Notes under the pieces: generated by a model | The model's input: only the letters and a program-made list of their open reading frames with translations | Database searches by the model: none | What the model was told of the DNA's origin: nothing | Position numbers and translations under genes: made by a program | In this document: in pieces, positions 1 through 10,955 of the stretch | Position numbering within the stretch: position 1 is the first letter of the stretch | Layout: each line of letters starts with the position of its first letter | Source of the DNA: Jaltomata sinuosa | Lineage: Eukaryota > Streptophyta > Magnoliopsida > Solanales > Solanaceae | Assembly (NCBI GenBank): GCA_003996215.1 | Contig: QJPP01000028.1 | Span: 62,001 to 126,000, forward strand | DNA: 64,000 nucleotides | Direction: 5' to 3'

Positions 1-300
1 CCCGTGTTGAGATTGAGATAATTTATTCCCCTTGCCGGACCGACAATTTTATTTTCCTTGCTAGATTTTATTTGGCCCTTGTCGGGTATGCTAGATGATT
101 ATGATGATATTGCCCTCACCGAGCCCTTTTATTATGTTTTGTGCTTAATTGTACCCTCGCGGGGCTTGATGTTTAATTTTGATTGTTTGCCGAATTAGTT
201 TTACACATTTCCATTATTTCACTACCCGTGCCTTGCAAATGTGCTAAGGGCCTACGCCAAGGCTTATTTTTCAAATGAATCATGAGCGTGTGAATTCGGT
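1..300. other. Unassigned AT-rich stretch, probably retroelement
   Basis: No coding potential. The stretch alternates T-rich DNA with short GC phrases such as CCCCTTGCCGGACC and ACCCTCGCGGGGCTTG, a texture typical of decayed Gypsy LTR sequence in large plant genomes. I could not find its ends, and it may begin outside the window. Confidence 0.3.
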
Positions 301-2152
301 AATTGCCTTGTTAATAGTAGTTTAGCAATAAACTTTGATGATTTTCTTAATACCACGATTCTTTTCCAAGGAGCAAATATTTTCTTTATTTTCTTTTTCT
401 TTTGTTTTTGTGTCAAATCGGGTTGGTGTTTCCCTATGATGGATTAGAGTGACTTTCTTAAGGAAAAATGCCAAGTTTAGTTTTAATTTGAGTCTGTATT
501 TTTCTTGTCTCGAAATGGACCCATCGAAAAAATTTATTGGCAAGAAGTTTTGAAAAGGAAAGGAAAGAGGGAAAATGAATTTTTGAGGAAAGAATTCTCT
601 TGTCATGACTTGCACACTCTCGGTTTGGCTTGATCAATTCACAAATGAGCATGTAATGAACTCAGAATAGCTTTTCAAAAGTCATTTGTCCTAATTGATT
701 TTGAGACTTTTGTTTAAAGTTTTTGTGAGGTGATGCCGTATGTGGTGAGGCTATACCTTGATTCTCATGCATGCGTGTCTTATAGAACTTGCCCAAATGT
801 GATTCAAAGGGAAATTCTAGATGTGATCGAGCTTGAAAGAAGATCTTAGGCCCTTTTTGAATAGCAACTTTACCCAAATAACTTCCCTTGACATCAATCC
901 TAGTGAACCCTTTTGAGCTTGTGACCGTTCTTTGATACCTTGACTTTTTTGGAACCTCTATCTTGGCACCCGTCCTCCCTAATGGCTTGAAACTGAAACA
1001 TAGTCTAAAAGACTAAGATTGAGGGGGGGGGGATGAAATAACAATTTAGGCAAAAGCCTAAGATTGGAGGTGTATGTGCTTAATATGGAGAAGAAAAGGA
1101 ATGCACTTCAAGTGCAAGGTAGCACCTTTGTTGAATTGAAAATTGCTCCAACAGTTCAATCTAATGAGCAAAATGGAAAGAAAAGAATTGGTGCTACCAA
1201 GTGGAGGTGTTACAAAGAGGTTGGATAATTAAGATTGAAAGGGATAAGCTTCGGTTGTGTGAGGGAGAAATAAGGTTAAGTCAAAGTTTAAAAATGTGAG
1301 CAGTGTTCAAAATGATAAGAAAAGAGAGTTAGGGAGGTTTAGTCACTTGAGCCAAATGCAATCCTCACTTTAGCCCTAGCCAACATCATAACCCGCAAGT
1401 CCTTAGTGATTCCGAGCTTGGCCACTCTAAATTAGTGGGGATCTACATGAAGGGCAAGCTTATGGTTTGGCATGTGTGCACTTAAACTTCCTTGAGAGAG
1501 TGGGAGTCTTTTCGATTCTCTTCTAATCCTTTGTATTGTGAATTGCATGATTGAGAGTGGGATTCTCTCTTGTGGTGAGTGGTATCACACACTCAAATTG
1601 AAACACGAAGTCTCTATTTCAATTGAGAGGAATGAATCAGACAAGTTATGTGGCGAATCTTGAGGCAAACCTTGATGGTTCATGCCAATGACTTGAGAAG
1701 CTTTATATCTTATTTTGAATGACAAATTCCCTTGATTTTAAATGAGAAATGAAGTCCTTTTGAGAAGATTTTGAAATGATCAATTGCCTTAATAATGTGG
1801 TCATCCAAATTGAGATGAGTATTGTAATTGAGTCTTTTGTTGAGTCTTTCTTTTTGTTTATTATTTTTCTTAGTTTTTAGAATAGATTAACCTTTTGTGC
1901 CTTCTATAGAGAGGTAGGCAACAAAGACAAGGGATCTCTCTCGCTATGGATAGCTGTTGTTTGCGAGAAGCGTCTCGATTCATTTTCCGCCCCCAATGAG
2001 ATGGGGAATTCTTAACCCCCTATTTAGACCTTAACAGATTTCCCATCAGAGGACTACTACGACTACATCATCGTCGAGGCGTCCTTGATTGAGTTTTTGA
2101 GCATAATTCATTCCTTACTTTGTAAGTATCTTTCTTGAAGACAAGCAATAGT
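301..2152 (+). other. 3' noncoding internal tail of an Athila-type element
   Basis: There is no believable coding region; the short minus-strand reading frames lack any recognisable domain. The order of landmarks resembles the stretch 13540-14000 upstream of another Athila-type 3' LTR: a phrase about conserved 'AAGGGCAAGCYTATGGT' near 1450, a 'TTGTGGTGAG' phrase near 1570, and a 'GAAGACAAGCAA' phrase just before the polypurine tract. A run of ten G at 1023-1032 and a second purine-rich block near 1060 look like relict or internal polypurine tracts. Function is noncoding; assignment rests on position and resemblance. Confidence 0.55.
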
Positions 2153-2168
2153 TCAAGTTTGGAGGTTT
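2153..2168 (+). other. Polypurine tract of Athila-type element
   Basis: CAAGTTTGGAGGTTT lies directly before an LTR start beginning TGATAAG. In this lineage the plus-strand DNA synthesis primer sits exactly here, after a 'GACAAGCAA' phrase. Confidence 0.6.
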
Positions 2169-3625
2169 TGATAAGTCAGTTATCTAACAACTTATTGAGC
2201 CTTTAATCATGAATCATTGCCATGTTTTGATAAGATTTAAAGGTTCTTATGACCTTTATTTACATTAATGCAAGTACTCTTGGTCAAGGAAAGAAAATAA
2301 GGAATTGGACCCAAAGGAGTTAAAAAGAAGTTGAAGTATGACATGATCAAGTGAGATAAAGATTCTTTCTTGAGGTGCGGACCTCATGAGAGATGCACAA
2401 CCCTTGGTGCGATCCGCACCTCCCTCCACATGAATGATCATAAGAAGAGAAGAATTTGTTAAGGGGGTACGACACTCATGCAACACGCACAAGGCTTAGT
2501 GCGAACTGCACCCCACTTTGCACGATGACTGAAGATCATCCAAGTCAATGGTTTACTTATGCGGAGCTGTGCGACATGCATAATGTGACGTGTGAAATGC
2601 ACATCGTGGAGCACAGCTCCCAAGGGGAAATTTTGTCCAACTTTGTGTGACGATTTGGGAACATTCTAAAACCCAATTTAGGCATAGTTTTTCATAGTTT
2701 TTGAAGATTTTTAAGTTTTTGGAGCAAGTTTCTCTCCTAAGTCAAGAAAGAGGGTTTCACTCCATTCTCTCAATCTTCAACCTTGAACTTGTAAATTTGA
2801 GCTTGGATATTGGATTCTTGCTACAATTAAGGAAAAGAAATTTGAATTTCCCTATGGGTATATTTTCTTCTTCCTTTAGCATGAGTGGCTAAGTCTCCTT
2901 GTCTAGAGATGTGTTGATGATGGGTACTTGATAAAAGGGTATGGGTCTTGCTTATTTGTGTTTATAATTGCTATATGATATGGGTCTAGTGATTTCACCA
3001 TATTTTAACTCTAAAATTGGTGGTTGCAAACATTAATTTAATTTACTTGATTCTGTTTTTGCTTGAGAAAGGGGTTCATAATTTCGGATGTGAAATTGCT
3101 AGTGGGTACTTGAGATTCTTCTTAGTTTGAGGCTAGAAATAGCTCAATTCACCAGAAACACCCATTTGAGGGTCTAAGCTAGAGATAGTGTGACCTCCCC
3201 AAGCCTATATTGGTTGGTTTATGCCTAAACAACGGTACTTGAACAAAGATCATTGGATAAATGATTGTGAGATCAAAAGATTGACATTCATGCCTAAAAC
3301 CAATGCTACTTATGTTGTTTAGTAAGAATTTATGCATTTGAGCAAGTACCTAAACCCGTGCTCGAGTTCCATCGGAAGCACATCCCTAGTCGTCCTCTCT
3401 CTTGTTTGCACCTCACATTTACTTTACTATTTGGTTTGGAATTGAATTGTGACAGATTCCCAATTCTCCCCTTTTTACATTATTTGTTGTTTGGATAATC
3501 TACTCTCATTGTGAGGTCCTTTCTACAATATCATTGGCAAGCTAACATTTCCTGTAGGATCGACCCCGACTTTCATTGGGTAATATAAATTTTATTTTTC
3601 TTAACGATCGCCTACCTCTGTAATG
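2169..3625 (+). repeat. 3' LTR of Athila-type element
   Basis: It starts TGATAAG directly after a polypurine tract. It ends in the phrase 'GGATCGACCCCGACT...GGGTAATATAAAT...AACGATCGCC' (3556-3612), the same tail seen at the end of the LTRs at 5826-9820. A GC-rich inverted-repeat block lies at 2369-2610, including GGTGCGATCCGCACC at 2406-2420. The exact right end is uncertain within about 30 bases, because the usual terminal CA context is decayed. No matching 5' LTR is in the window. Confidence 0.6.
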
Positions 3626-4859
3626 GAGAGAGATAGAGTACTAGCAGTTTTCTTCGATACGTGTGGACTGAAAGTGAGGACACACGACCGTAGGTGAAAT
3701 GCAAATGACGCACAAATGTTACTTTATAAGGGTTTTCAAAAAGACCCATCTTTATTGGGAGAGGAAATTTGGCAAGTCTAGGAGGTGGTAGAGACAGATG
3801 ATTTTGAAACTCTATCTCCTAAGGAAATTGCTTCTTATATTGATATTCATCCGAGGATAGTAACTCGAACGAACCTTAGGTTTTCTCTAATGTTTCCTAT
3901 ATTGTTTCTCATGTAATTTTTCCTTGGGCCTTTGTTTTGCCCAATGAATATTATAGGCTTCTTGTGTTTCAGGATGTAACACCGTGTTATTTTGGTTTTA
4001 TACTTGTTTACCCTATTCGAGTTTCACCCATATTGAGGGTTAAGGTGTGAAAACCTTCTTTCCGAATAAAGTCATTATTAATGGTCAAAAGTAGTTACCC
4101 TCCAGCTTTAATAATTAGGGACTCCTTTTAAAAAAACACAAGGTAAAGATGTTCTTGGGCAATTTTAGTCGGTTTTAATATTTAGGGACTCCTTCAGTTT
4201 TAAAAGTTAGTCGGGGCCCGTTATGTGAATATTTATTTCCTTTTGCGTTATTTAATAAGATAGCTCGTCTCCTACTTATGTCAAACATGAAGTGTTAGGA
4301 TGTTTCTCAATCCATTTAGTGGAAAATTTAGGATGCAAAATTTATAAAGAAATTTTGAGAGATGACTGTATATGTAAAGTCAACACATTTATCAAGAAAA
4401 AAACAAATTTCATTATAATGTATTTTGGAGGGGTCTGTGTTGCCGTTAAGGAGGCCAACTGGCCACAATATATTTTAGATCCGAGATATTTGCCCCTACT
4501 TTTGTTGATGCCTTAGGGGCTTGTTGAGCAGTCCCTAGTTTGGTGTTTCTTGATCTCCCAAGCAATAGTCCCCAGTGTTTTGTCCTTTGGGTGTCTATGT
4601 CTTTGTTTTGCCTTGGTCCCCCCAACATACTTGGTGCTTACCTTGTTAAAAACCTTAGCAGAAAAACTTGAGAGGGAAGAAAACTGGGCGAAGGGAAAAA
4701 GAGTGTAGCGCGTGTTGTAAAAAAAAGGATCGCATGCATTTTAACAACAATACCTTTTCAAATGGCTGTCATTCCAATTATTTCATAACTTTTTACCGTC
4801 CGTGTTTGCCAACTAGTAAGTGTTTTTGCCTGTGATGCCAATTAGTTTATATTGGCCTT
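3626..4859. other. Unassigned stretch, probably old repeat
   Basis: No gene is visible. Around 4646-4706 there is a phrase 'TTAAAAACCTTAGCAGAAAA ... GGGAAAAAGAGT' of a kind I associate with plant retroelement LTRs, but I cannot name the family. The rest is AT-rich and featureless to the eye. Confidence 0.3.
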
Positions 4860-5825
4860 TGGTAACGCCAAAATCCACCCTCTCAATCAAGAGAAATTGT
4901 ACACGATCATTTGTAATATAATTTACTCTACAAAGGTAGGGGTCTATTCCACAGGGATTAGAACTAAAAACTTATCCCAATTCGTATCTTAAATCACTAA
5001 TTATTTGGATATCACATAAAACAAACAAGTAAATACAAATGGGGGATTGATTGTGACAAGTTTACTTCTACAATATCAACACACTTAACACGCACCAAAT
5101 TCAAATTTCAATCATGTAAAGAAAGATTAGAGATGTGTTTAGATGAGGTAACAAATGCAACAGGGAATTCAGGAATCTTTTCGATTCGATTACACTATGG
5201 GTAGTGTTGGTTTAGTTTATGCTAATGGTTTCTCAACCCAAGAGCATATTTTCCTTGGGTTTTCTCAAACCACAAGGTGGTTTCACAAATACCCAATCAA
5301 CTAATACTCAAGTAGACTAAACTGTCTCTAGCCTTAGTCATTAGATAGAGACTTCTCCAAATCCTTACCAATAAACCCTTACCCACTTCTTACCTTCTTT
5401 CTCAAGTAAGATATGAAATAGAAAGTTAAACCAATATTTGCAATCATCAATTATTTAATTATAATTTGAAGGATTCATTGGACCCATGATTGATAATCAA
5501 ATCTAAGAACAACCTATTAACACCCAACTACATTTGCACACCCATCATTATACACCCCTAAGAAAGAATTTAGCCAAGCACAGTTGTGAGAACAAAATTT
5601 ATACCAAAATTCTTTTCACCAAGGTATATCATTGATAAGTTCCAATGAAGAATACACAATCCAATGCTATCCAATCAAAGCAATGACCAATCTTAGTTTT
5701 CTTGCTTCAAAAGGAAAGTAATATTCTCTCAAAAGTGAAAGTTACTTGGTTCAAAAACCCAAAAATATTTTTCAAAGGCCTACAAAATTAAAGCTTAAAA
5801 ATTACAAAAATTCCATTGCGACCCC
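4860..5825 (-). repeat. Truncated Athila-type LTR, minus strand
   Basis: Read on the minus strand, its end carries 'CCTGTGGAATAGACCCCTAC' near 4937-4960 and finishes with GGCGTTACCA (plus strand TGGTAACGCC at 4860). This matches the layout of the other Athila-type LTR ends here. Only about 970 bases remain; its 5' part is cut off where the tandem LTR array begins at 5826. No primer site is recognisable to its left. Confidence 0.5.
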
Positions 5826-6003
5826 TGATGTGACGCCAATTTACATCACTTTTGACTCCTTTTTACTAAGAACAATCGTATGTTTTCAAGCAACCGTTGT
5901 TGTTTTTGATGTTTTTATGTTGTATTTGTAGGAAATGGAAATAAACACGGAAACGGAAGGAAATACGAGAAAAAGAGGATTCTGCCTAAGAGTGACGGCC
6001 TGA

Positions 6004-6135
6004 GTGACGGCCCGTCACACATGTGACGGTCCGTCACAGTGACCGTCAACTTGAGGCAGTGGTGCTGCCTAGCAGTGACGGTCCAGGCGACGGTCCGTCA
6101 CTGCCTTGACGGTCCGTCAGCCTGGCCGTCAAGTT
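6004..6135. promoter_or_regulatory. Palindrome cassette upstream of the LTR TATA box
   Basis: A cluster of near-perfect short inverted repeats: GTGACGGCCCGTCAC (6004-6018), GTGACGGTCCGTCAC (6023-6037), then GACGGTCC/CCGTCA words in several orders to 6135. Equivalent cassettes lie at about 7317-7475, 8658-8815 and 14180-14333 in the other three LTRs. The position 70-200 bases before the TATA box suggests an enhancer, silencer or hairpin-forming role. That role is inference; the symmetry is visible. Confidence 0.65.
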
Positions 6136-6209
6136 AAGGCAGTGGCGTTAAGCGGCTGCCCGCGTTTTGGGGATTCCTAGCCCGTTTTGGATTTGGCTTC
6201 TATTACTCC

Positions 6210-6217
6210 TATAAATA
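6210..6217 (+). promoter_or_regulatory. TATA box, LTR-1
   Basis: TATAAATA within CTCCTATAAATACCC, preserved in all four LTRs at the same relative place. It is the expected Pol II core promoter of the LTR. Confidence 0.7.
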
Positions 6218-7141
6218 CCCTATGATAGGTTTAGTTTATTTATTCATTCACCCATTAGTTTAAAACACGTTTTAGTTATTTTTGAGATCAAACAACACGG
6301 TTCATTTGTATTGAACTCGTGTTCTTGATTCGTTCGTGAGTTCTTGGTATTTCTTGTTCTTGGATATTGGAAGATTGATTGTTTCATTATATTGTAAGAC
6401 TTTTCTTCCCTTTATTATGAATACAACTATTTTCTCTTCTTCTTCGAGCATGAGTAACTAAAACTCCCGCAACTAGGGTTGTGGGAGCCATGGCAAACGT
6501 AGCGATTTAGATTCCGGGTAGCGTTGGGTTCGATTTACATGTAGTCACGTTGTTAATCATACTTTATGTCACGTTTTCTAGTGGTTGCAAACATTAGAAC
6601 ATGCCTAGGTTTAATTTGCTTGAGTAAAGAGATTAAAACCGGGAAACTTGATTAACAACAAGGATTCGAGACTACTAACTCTCGTCTAATGATTAATGCC
6701 GTAACTGGATTAATCTACTTGATGTTAGGATTGAAAGCTAAAAAGCACATCTTTTCGAGGTCGAGAGAATAGAAAAGGAAATTTGTTTATTTGGTCGAGA
6801 GACGTTTAGACGATACAATTGATGCAATCACATCGTGACACGCATGTAGAAAGAACCCGGTTAAGCCTAGAATCGACATTGTTACAACGCCATGGTGAAC
6901 TCATCCCTAGTTCATTCTCTCCTACTGATTATTTCTCTTACATAATTGTTGCTTTTGTTCACGTTGATTACAAAACCCCCCCTTTAATTACCGGAAGCAA
7001 TTGACGACTAGTCACCTAATTCACTAAAGTCTTAATCTTCACCATATTCTCTGTGGGATTCGACCCCAACCTTGTTGGGTTCTTTACTTGACAACGATCG
7101 CTTACGCTTCATTAATTTGAGGTGTAGTTTGGGCGTTATCA

Positions 7142-7155
7142 AAAAGTGGCACCGT
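7142..7155 (+). other. Primer-site remnant between LTR-1 and LTR-2
   Basis: AAAAGTGGCACCGT. It matches the first 14 bases after LTR-3 (AAAAGTGGCGCCGT) with one change, then passes straight into the next LTR start (TGTGACGCC). The next LTR lacks the initial TGA of the canonical TGATGTGACG start. Confidence 0.9.
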
Positions 7156-8480
7156 TGTGACGCCATTTTACGTCACTTTCGACTCCTTTTTACTAAGAAC
7201 AATCGTGCGTTTTCAAGCAACCGTTGTTGTTTTTGATGTTTTTATGTTGTATTTGTAGGAAATGGAAACAAACACAGAAACGAACGGAAATACGAGAAAA
7301 AGAGGATTCTGCCTAAGAGTGATGGCCTGAGTGACGGTCCGTCACACATGTGATGGTCCGTCACATAGACCGTCGCATGGAGGCAGCAAAGGAGGCGACA
7401 CCACTGGTTAACAGTGACGGTCCAGGCGACGGTCCGTGACTGGCTTGACGGTCCGTCAGCCTGGCCGTCAAGTTAAGGCAGTAGCTTCAAGCGGCTGCCC
7501 GCGTTTTGGGGATTCCTAGCCCGTTTTGGATTTGGCTTCTATTACTCCTATAAATACCCTATGATAGGTTTAGTTTATTTATTCATTCACCCATTAGTTT
7601 AAAACACGTTTTAGTTATTTTTGAGATCAAACAACACGGTTCATTTGTATTGAACTCGTGTTCTTGATTCGTTCGTGAGTTCTTGGTATTTCTTGTTCTT
7701 GGATATTGGAAGATTGATTGTTTCATTATATTGTAAGACTTTTCTTCCCTTTATTATGAATACAACTATTTTCTCTTCTTCTTCGAGCATGAGTAACTAA
7801 AACTCCCGCAACTAGGGTTGTGGGAGCCATGGCTAAAGTAGCGATTTAGATTCCGGGTAGCGTTGGGTTCAATTTACATGTAGTCACGTTGTTAATCATA
7901 CTTTATGTCACGTTTTCTAGTGGTTGCAAACATTAGAACATGCCTAGGTTTAATTTGCTTGAGTAAAGAGATTAAAACCGGGAAAACTTGATTAACAACA
8001 AGGATTCGAGACTACTAACTCTCGTCTAATGGTTAATGCCGTAACTGGATTAAGCTACTTGATGTTAGGATTGAAAGCTAAAAAGCACATCTTTTAGAGG
8101 TCGAGAGAATAGAAAAGGAAATTTGTTTATTTGGTCGAGAGACGTTTAGACGATACAATTGACGCAATCACATTGTGACACGCATGTAGAAAGAACCCGG
8201 TTAAGCCTAGAATCGACATTGTTACAACGCCATGGTTAACTCATCCCTAGTTCATTCTCTCCTACTGATTATTTCTCTTACATAATTGTTGCTTTTGTTC
8301 ACGTTGATTACAAAACCCTCCTTTAATTACCGGAAGCAATTGACGACTAGTCACCTAATTCACTAAAGTCTTAATCTTCACCATATTCTCTGTGGGATTC
8401 GACCCCAACCTTGTTGGGTTCTTTACTTGACAACGATCGCTTACGCTTCATTAATTTGAGGTGTAGTTTGAGCGTTATCA
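7156..8480 (+). repeat. LTR-2 of the tandem 5' LTR array
   Basis: 1325 bp, TGTGACGCC to GTTATCA. By eye it differs from LTR-3 at roughly one position per hundred, for instance in the cassette (GTGATGG for GTGACGG) and near 7853-7871. It carries the palindrome cassette, TATA box and terminal block as in LTR-1. Confidence 0.9.
7549..7556 (+). promoter_or_regulatory. TATA box, LTR-2
   Basis: TATAAATA in the same context as in LTR-1. Confidence 0.7.
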
Positions 8481-8494
8481 AAAAGTGGCGCCGT
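8481..8494 (+). other. Primer-site remnant between LTR-2 and LTR-3
   Basis: AAAAGTGGCGCCGT, identical to the bases following LTR-3, then directly TGTGACGCC. The breakpoint is the same base as at 7155/7156. Confidence 0.9.
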
Positions 8495-9820
8495 TGTGAC
8501 GCCATTTTACGTCACTTTCGACTCCTTTTTACTAAGAACAATCGTGCGTTTTTAAGCAACCATTGTTGTTTTTGATGTTTTTATGTTGTATTTGTAGGAA
8601 ATGGAAACAAACACAGAAACGAACGGAAATACGAGAAAAAGAGGATTCTGCCTAAGAGTGACGGCCTGAGTGACGGTCCGTCACACATGTGACGGTCCGT
8701 CACATAGACCGTCGCATGGAGGCAGCAAAGGAGGCGACACCACTGGTTAACAGTGACGGTCCAGGCGACGGTCCGTGACTGGCTTGACGGTCCGTCAGCC
8801 TGGCCGTCAAGTTAAGGCAGAAGCTTCAAGCGGCTGCCCGCGTTTTGGGGATTCCTAGCCCGTTTTGGATTTGGCTTCTATTACTCCTATAAATACCCTA
8901 TGATAGGTTTAGTTTATTTATTCATTCACCCATTAGTTTAAAACACGTTTTAGTTATTTTTGAGATCAAACAACACGGTTCATTTGTATTGAACTCGTGT
9001 TCTTGATTCGTTCGTGAGTTCTTGGTATTTCTTGTTCTTGGATATTGGAAGATTGATTGTTTCATTATATTGTAAGACTTTTCTTCCCTTTATTATGAAT
9101 ACAACTATTTTCTCTTCTTCTTCGAGCATGAGTAACTAAAACTCCCGCAACTAGGGTTGTGGGAGCCATGGCTAAAGTAGCGATATAGATTCCGGGTAGC
9201 GACGGGTTCAATTTACATGTAGTCACGTTGTTAATCATACTTTATGTCACGTTTTCTAGTGGTTGCAAACATTAGAACATGCCTAGGTTTAATTTGCTTG
9301 AGTAAAGAGATTAAAACCGGGAAAACTTGATTAACAACAAGGATTCGAGACTACTAACTCTCGTCTAATGATTAATGCCGTAACTGGATTAAGCTACTTG
9401 ATGTTAGGATTGAAAGCTAAAAAGCACATCTTTTCGAGGTCGAGAGAATAGAAAAGGAAATTTGTTTATTTGGTCGAGAGACGTTTAGACGATACAATTG
9501 ACGCAATCACATCGTGACACGCATGTAGAAAGAACCCGGTTAAGCCTAGAATCGACATTGTTACAACGCCATGGTGAACTCATCCCTAGTTCATTCTCTC
9601 CTACTGATTATTTCTCTTACATAATGTTTGCTTTTGTTCATGTTGATTACAAAACCCCCCCTTTAATTACCGGAAGCAATTGACGACTAGTCACCTAATT
9701 CACTAAAGTCTTAATCTTCACCATATTCTCTGTGGGATTCGACCCCAACCTTGTTGGGTTCTTTACTTGACAACGATCGCTTACGCTTCATTAATTTGAG
9801 GTGTAGTTTGAGCGTTATCA
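8495..9820 (+). repeat. LTR-3, the LTR adjoining the primer site
   Basis: 1326 bp. It is the functional-looking 5' LTR, because the complete primer site and the gag region follow. It is closest to LTR-2. Against the 3' LTR it shows few changes in the first ~440 bases, but is strongly different over roughly 8940-9120 (counterpart 14450-14650). Confidence 0.9.
8888..8895 (+). promoter_or_regulatory. TATA box, LTR-3
   Basis: TATAAATA, conserved context. This is the promoter that would drive the gag-protease transcript. Confidence 0.7.
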
Positions 9821-9825
9821 AAAAG

Positions 9826-9843
9826 TGGCGCCGTTGCCGGGGA
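9826..9843 (+). other. Primer binding site, tRNA-Asp
   Basis: TGGCGCCGTTGCCGGGGA is complementary to the 3' end of plant tRNA-Asp(GUC), as I know that tRNA. tRNA-Asp priming is typical of the Athila and Tat lineages. It sits 5 bases after the LTR end. Confidence 0.9.
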
Positions 9844-9949
9844 ATACGGTTTTTGATTAAGTCTGGTGTGTTTAGTTGACTTTTAGTCATAATTTCCTGC
9901 TTTTATTTTTGTTTGTTGTTTTTGTTTTTGGACAGGGTACAGGTTGTGC

Positions 9950-10955
9950 ATGCCAAGTACCCGAGGTTCGGGGGAACAAATTTTACCTTACGACCCCGAA
10001 CTTGCGAAAACATTGAGGCGGAATATGGCCGCACAATTAGACGCAGCAAGGATCGCTGCAGAACTGCAGGCCCAATAAAATTTGAACGCTGGTGGTCTGC
10101 AGGATGATGGTGTACGGAATGATGAGGAGCTTGATTTAGATGGAGCTGGCGCGACGGGCGCCATTATTGTTCCACCGCTACCGCCCGGAGCAAAGTTCAA
10201 TATCACTAGCACGATGATTCAGTTGCTGAATTTGAGAGGTGTATTCCGTGGTGCCGCTGGTGATGATCCAAACCAGCACTTAATGAACTTCGTGGGGATT
10301 TGCAAATCATTTGAGCTGCCAGGCGTGAGTCAGACAGCGATCAGGCTCAGGTTGTTTCCATTGTCTCTGTCTGATGAGGCAGCATTGTGGTTAACTGAGC
10401 TGACCCCGACTCTATCGCAACGTGGGGAGAGTTGAGAGGAGCTTTCCTAGAAAGGTTCTTTCCTCCCTCTCGGATGATACAGTTGAGGGACGAGATTAGC
10501 AACTTCAGGCAGCAACCGCACGAAGCACTACACGAGACTTGGTTGCGTTTCAAAAAGAAGATAACCCAATGCCCGAACCATCAGTTGACCGATAACTTCT
10601 TGATGCAAACGTTATACCGGGCACTGAATTCGGCTACCAAGCCGACGTTAGACAACGCAGCAGGTGGTGCATTCATGGGTCTCACCTTTGTTGAAGCCAC
10701 AACTACTCTGGACAGGCTCACCAGAACCAACAGGGCCTGGCACACACGAGATTCAGAGGTTGCAGCTAGCACCTACACCGTTGGTATGTCAGCAGAGCAG
10801 CGTAGGAAAGAGGAGGAGCGCGACCAAGACATGGCGCATCTGAAAACACAGTTGGAGCTCCTGACAAAGCACTTGTGCTCAGGAGGTATGGAGAAGGTGC
10901 AAGCTGTAGGTTCCCAAGGTATAGAGACTGAGGAAGCAAATTACTTGGGGGGTTC
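9950..10955 (+). pseudogene. gag: Broken gag of the Athila-type element
   Basis: Gag builds the virus-like particle that packages retrotransposon RNA in the cytoplasm. The start ATG (9950) is the first after the leader and opens MPSTRGSGEQ. The retrotransposon-gag core runs from about 10200 (FNITSTMIQLLNLRGVFRG) through WLRFKKKITQCPNH and LMQTLYRALN. Three lesions are visible: an in-frame TAA at 10076-10078 (codon 43), a single-base loss in the C run at 10404-10407, and another single-base loss near 10953. Both frameshifts are inferred because the family's expected residues continue in the neighbouring frame. No CCHC zinc knuckle is seen, which is usual for Athila-type Gag as I know it. Confidence 0.8.

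Larger units (their letters stand above)
5826..7141 (+). repeat. LTR-1 of the tandem 5' LTR array
   Basis: 1316 bp, TGATGTGACG to GTTATCA. It holds a palindrome cassette at 6004-6135, a TATA box at 6210, and the terminal block 'GGGATTCGACCCCAAC' to 'GACAACGATCGC'. It is nearly identical to LTR-2 and LTR-3 downstream of the TATA box, but clearly different inside the cassette, where it lacks the 'GGAGGCGACACCACTGG' segment present in the others. A 61-codon open frame near 6819 is not a gene: its counterpart is not preserved in LTR-2. Confidence 0.9.

Noticed and set aside
6004..6135. CRISPR-like short repeats
   Set aside because: The words are inverted and interleaved, with no spacers of even length and no cas genes. 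The DNA is clearly eukaryotic.
6819..9683. 61-codon open frames at the same place in LTR-1 and LTR-3
   Set aside because: They are shared because the LTRs are near copies. LTR-2 does not preserve the frame, no motif is present, and the sequence is the R/U5 part of an LTR.
5826..9820. Direct repeats suggesting a satellite array
   Set aside because: The unit is a complete LTR with TATA box, terminal block and primer-site remnant, so it is a tandem LTR array and not a satellite.
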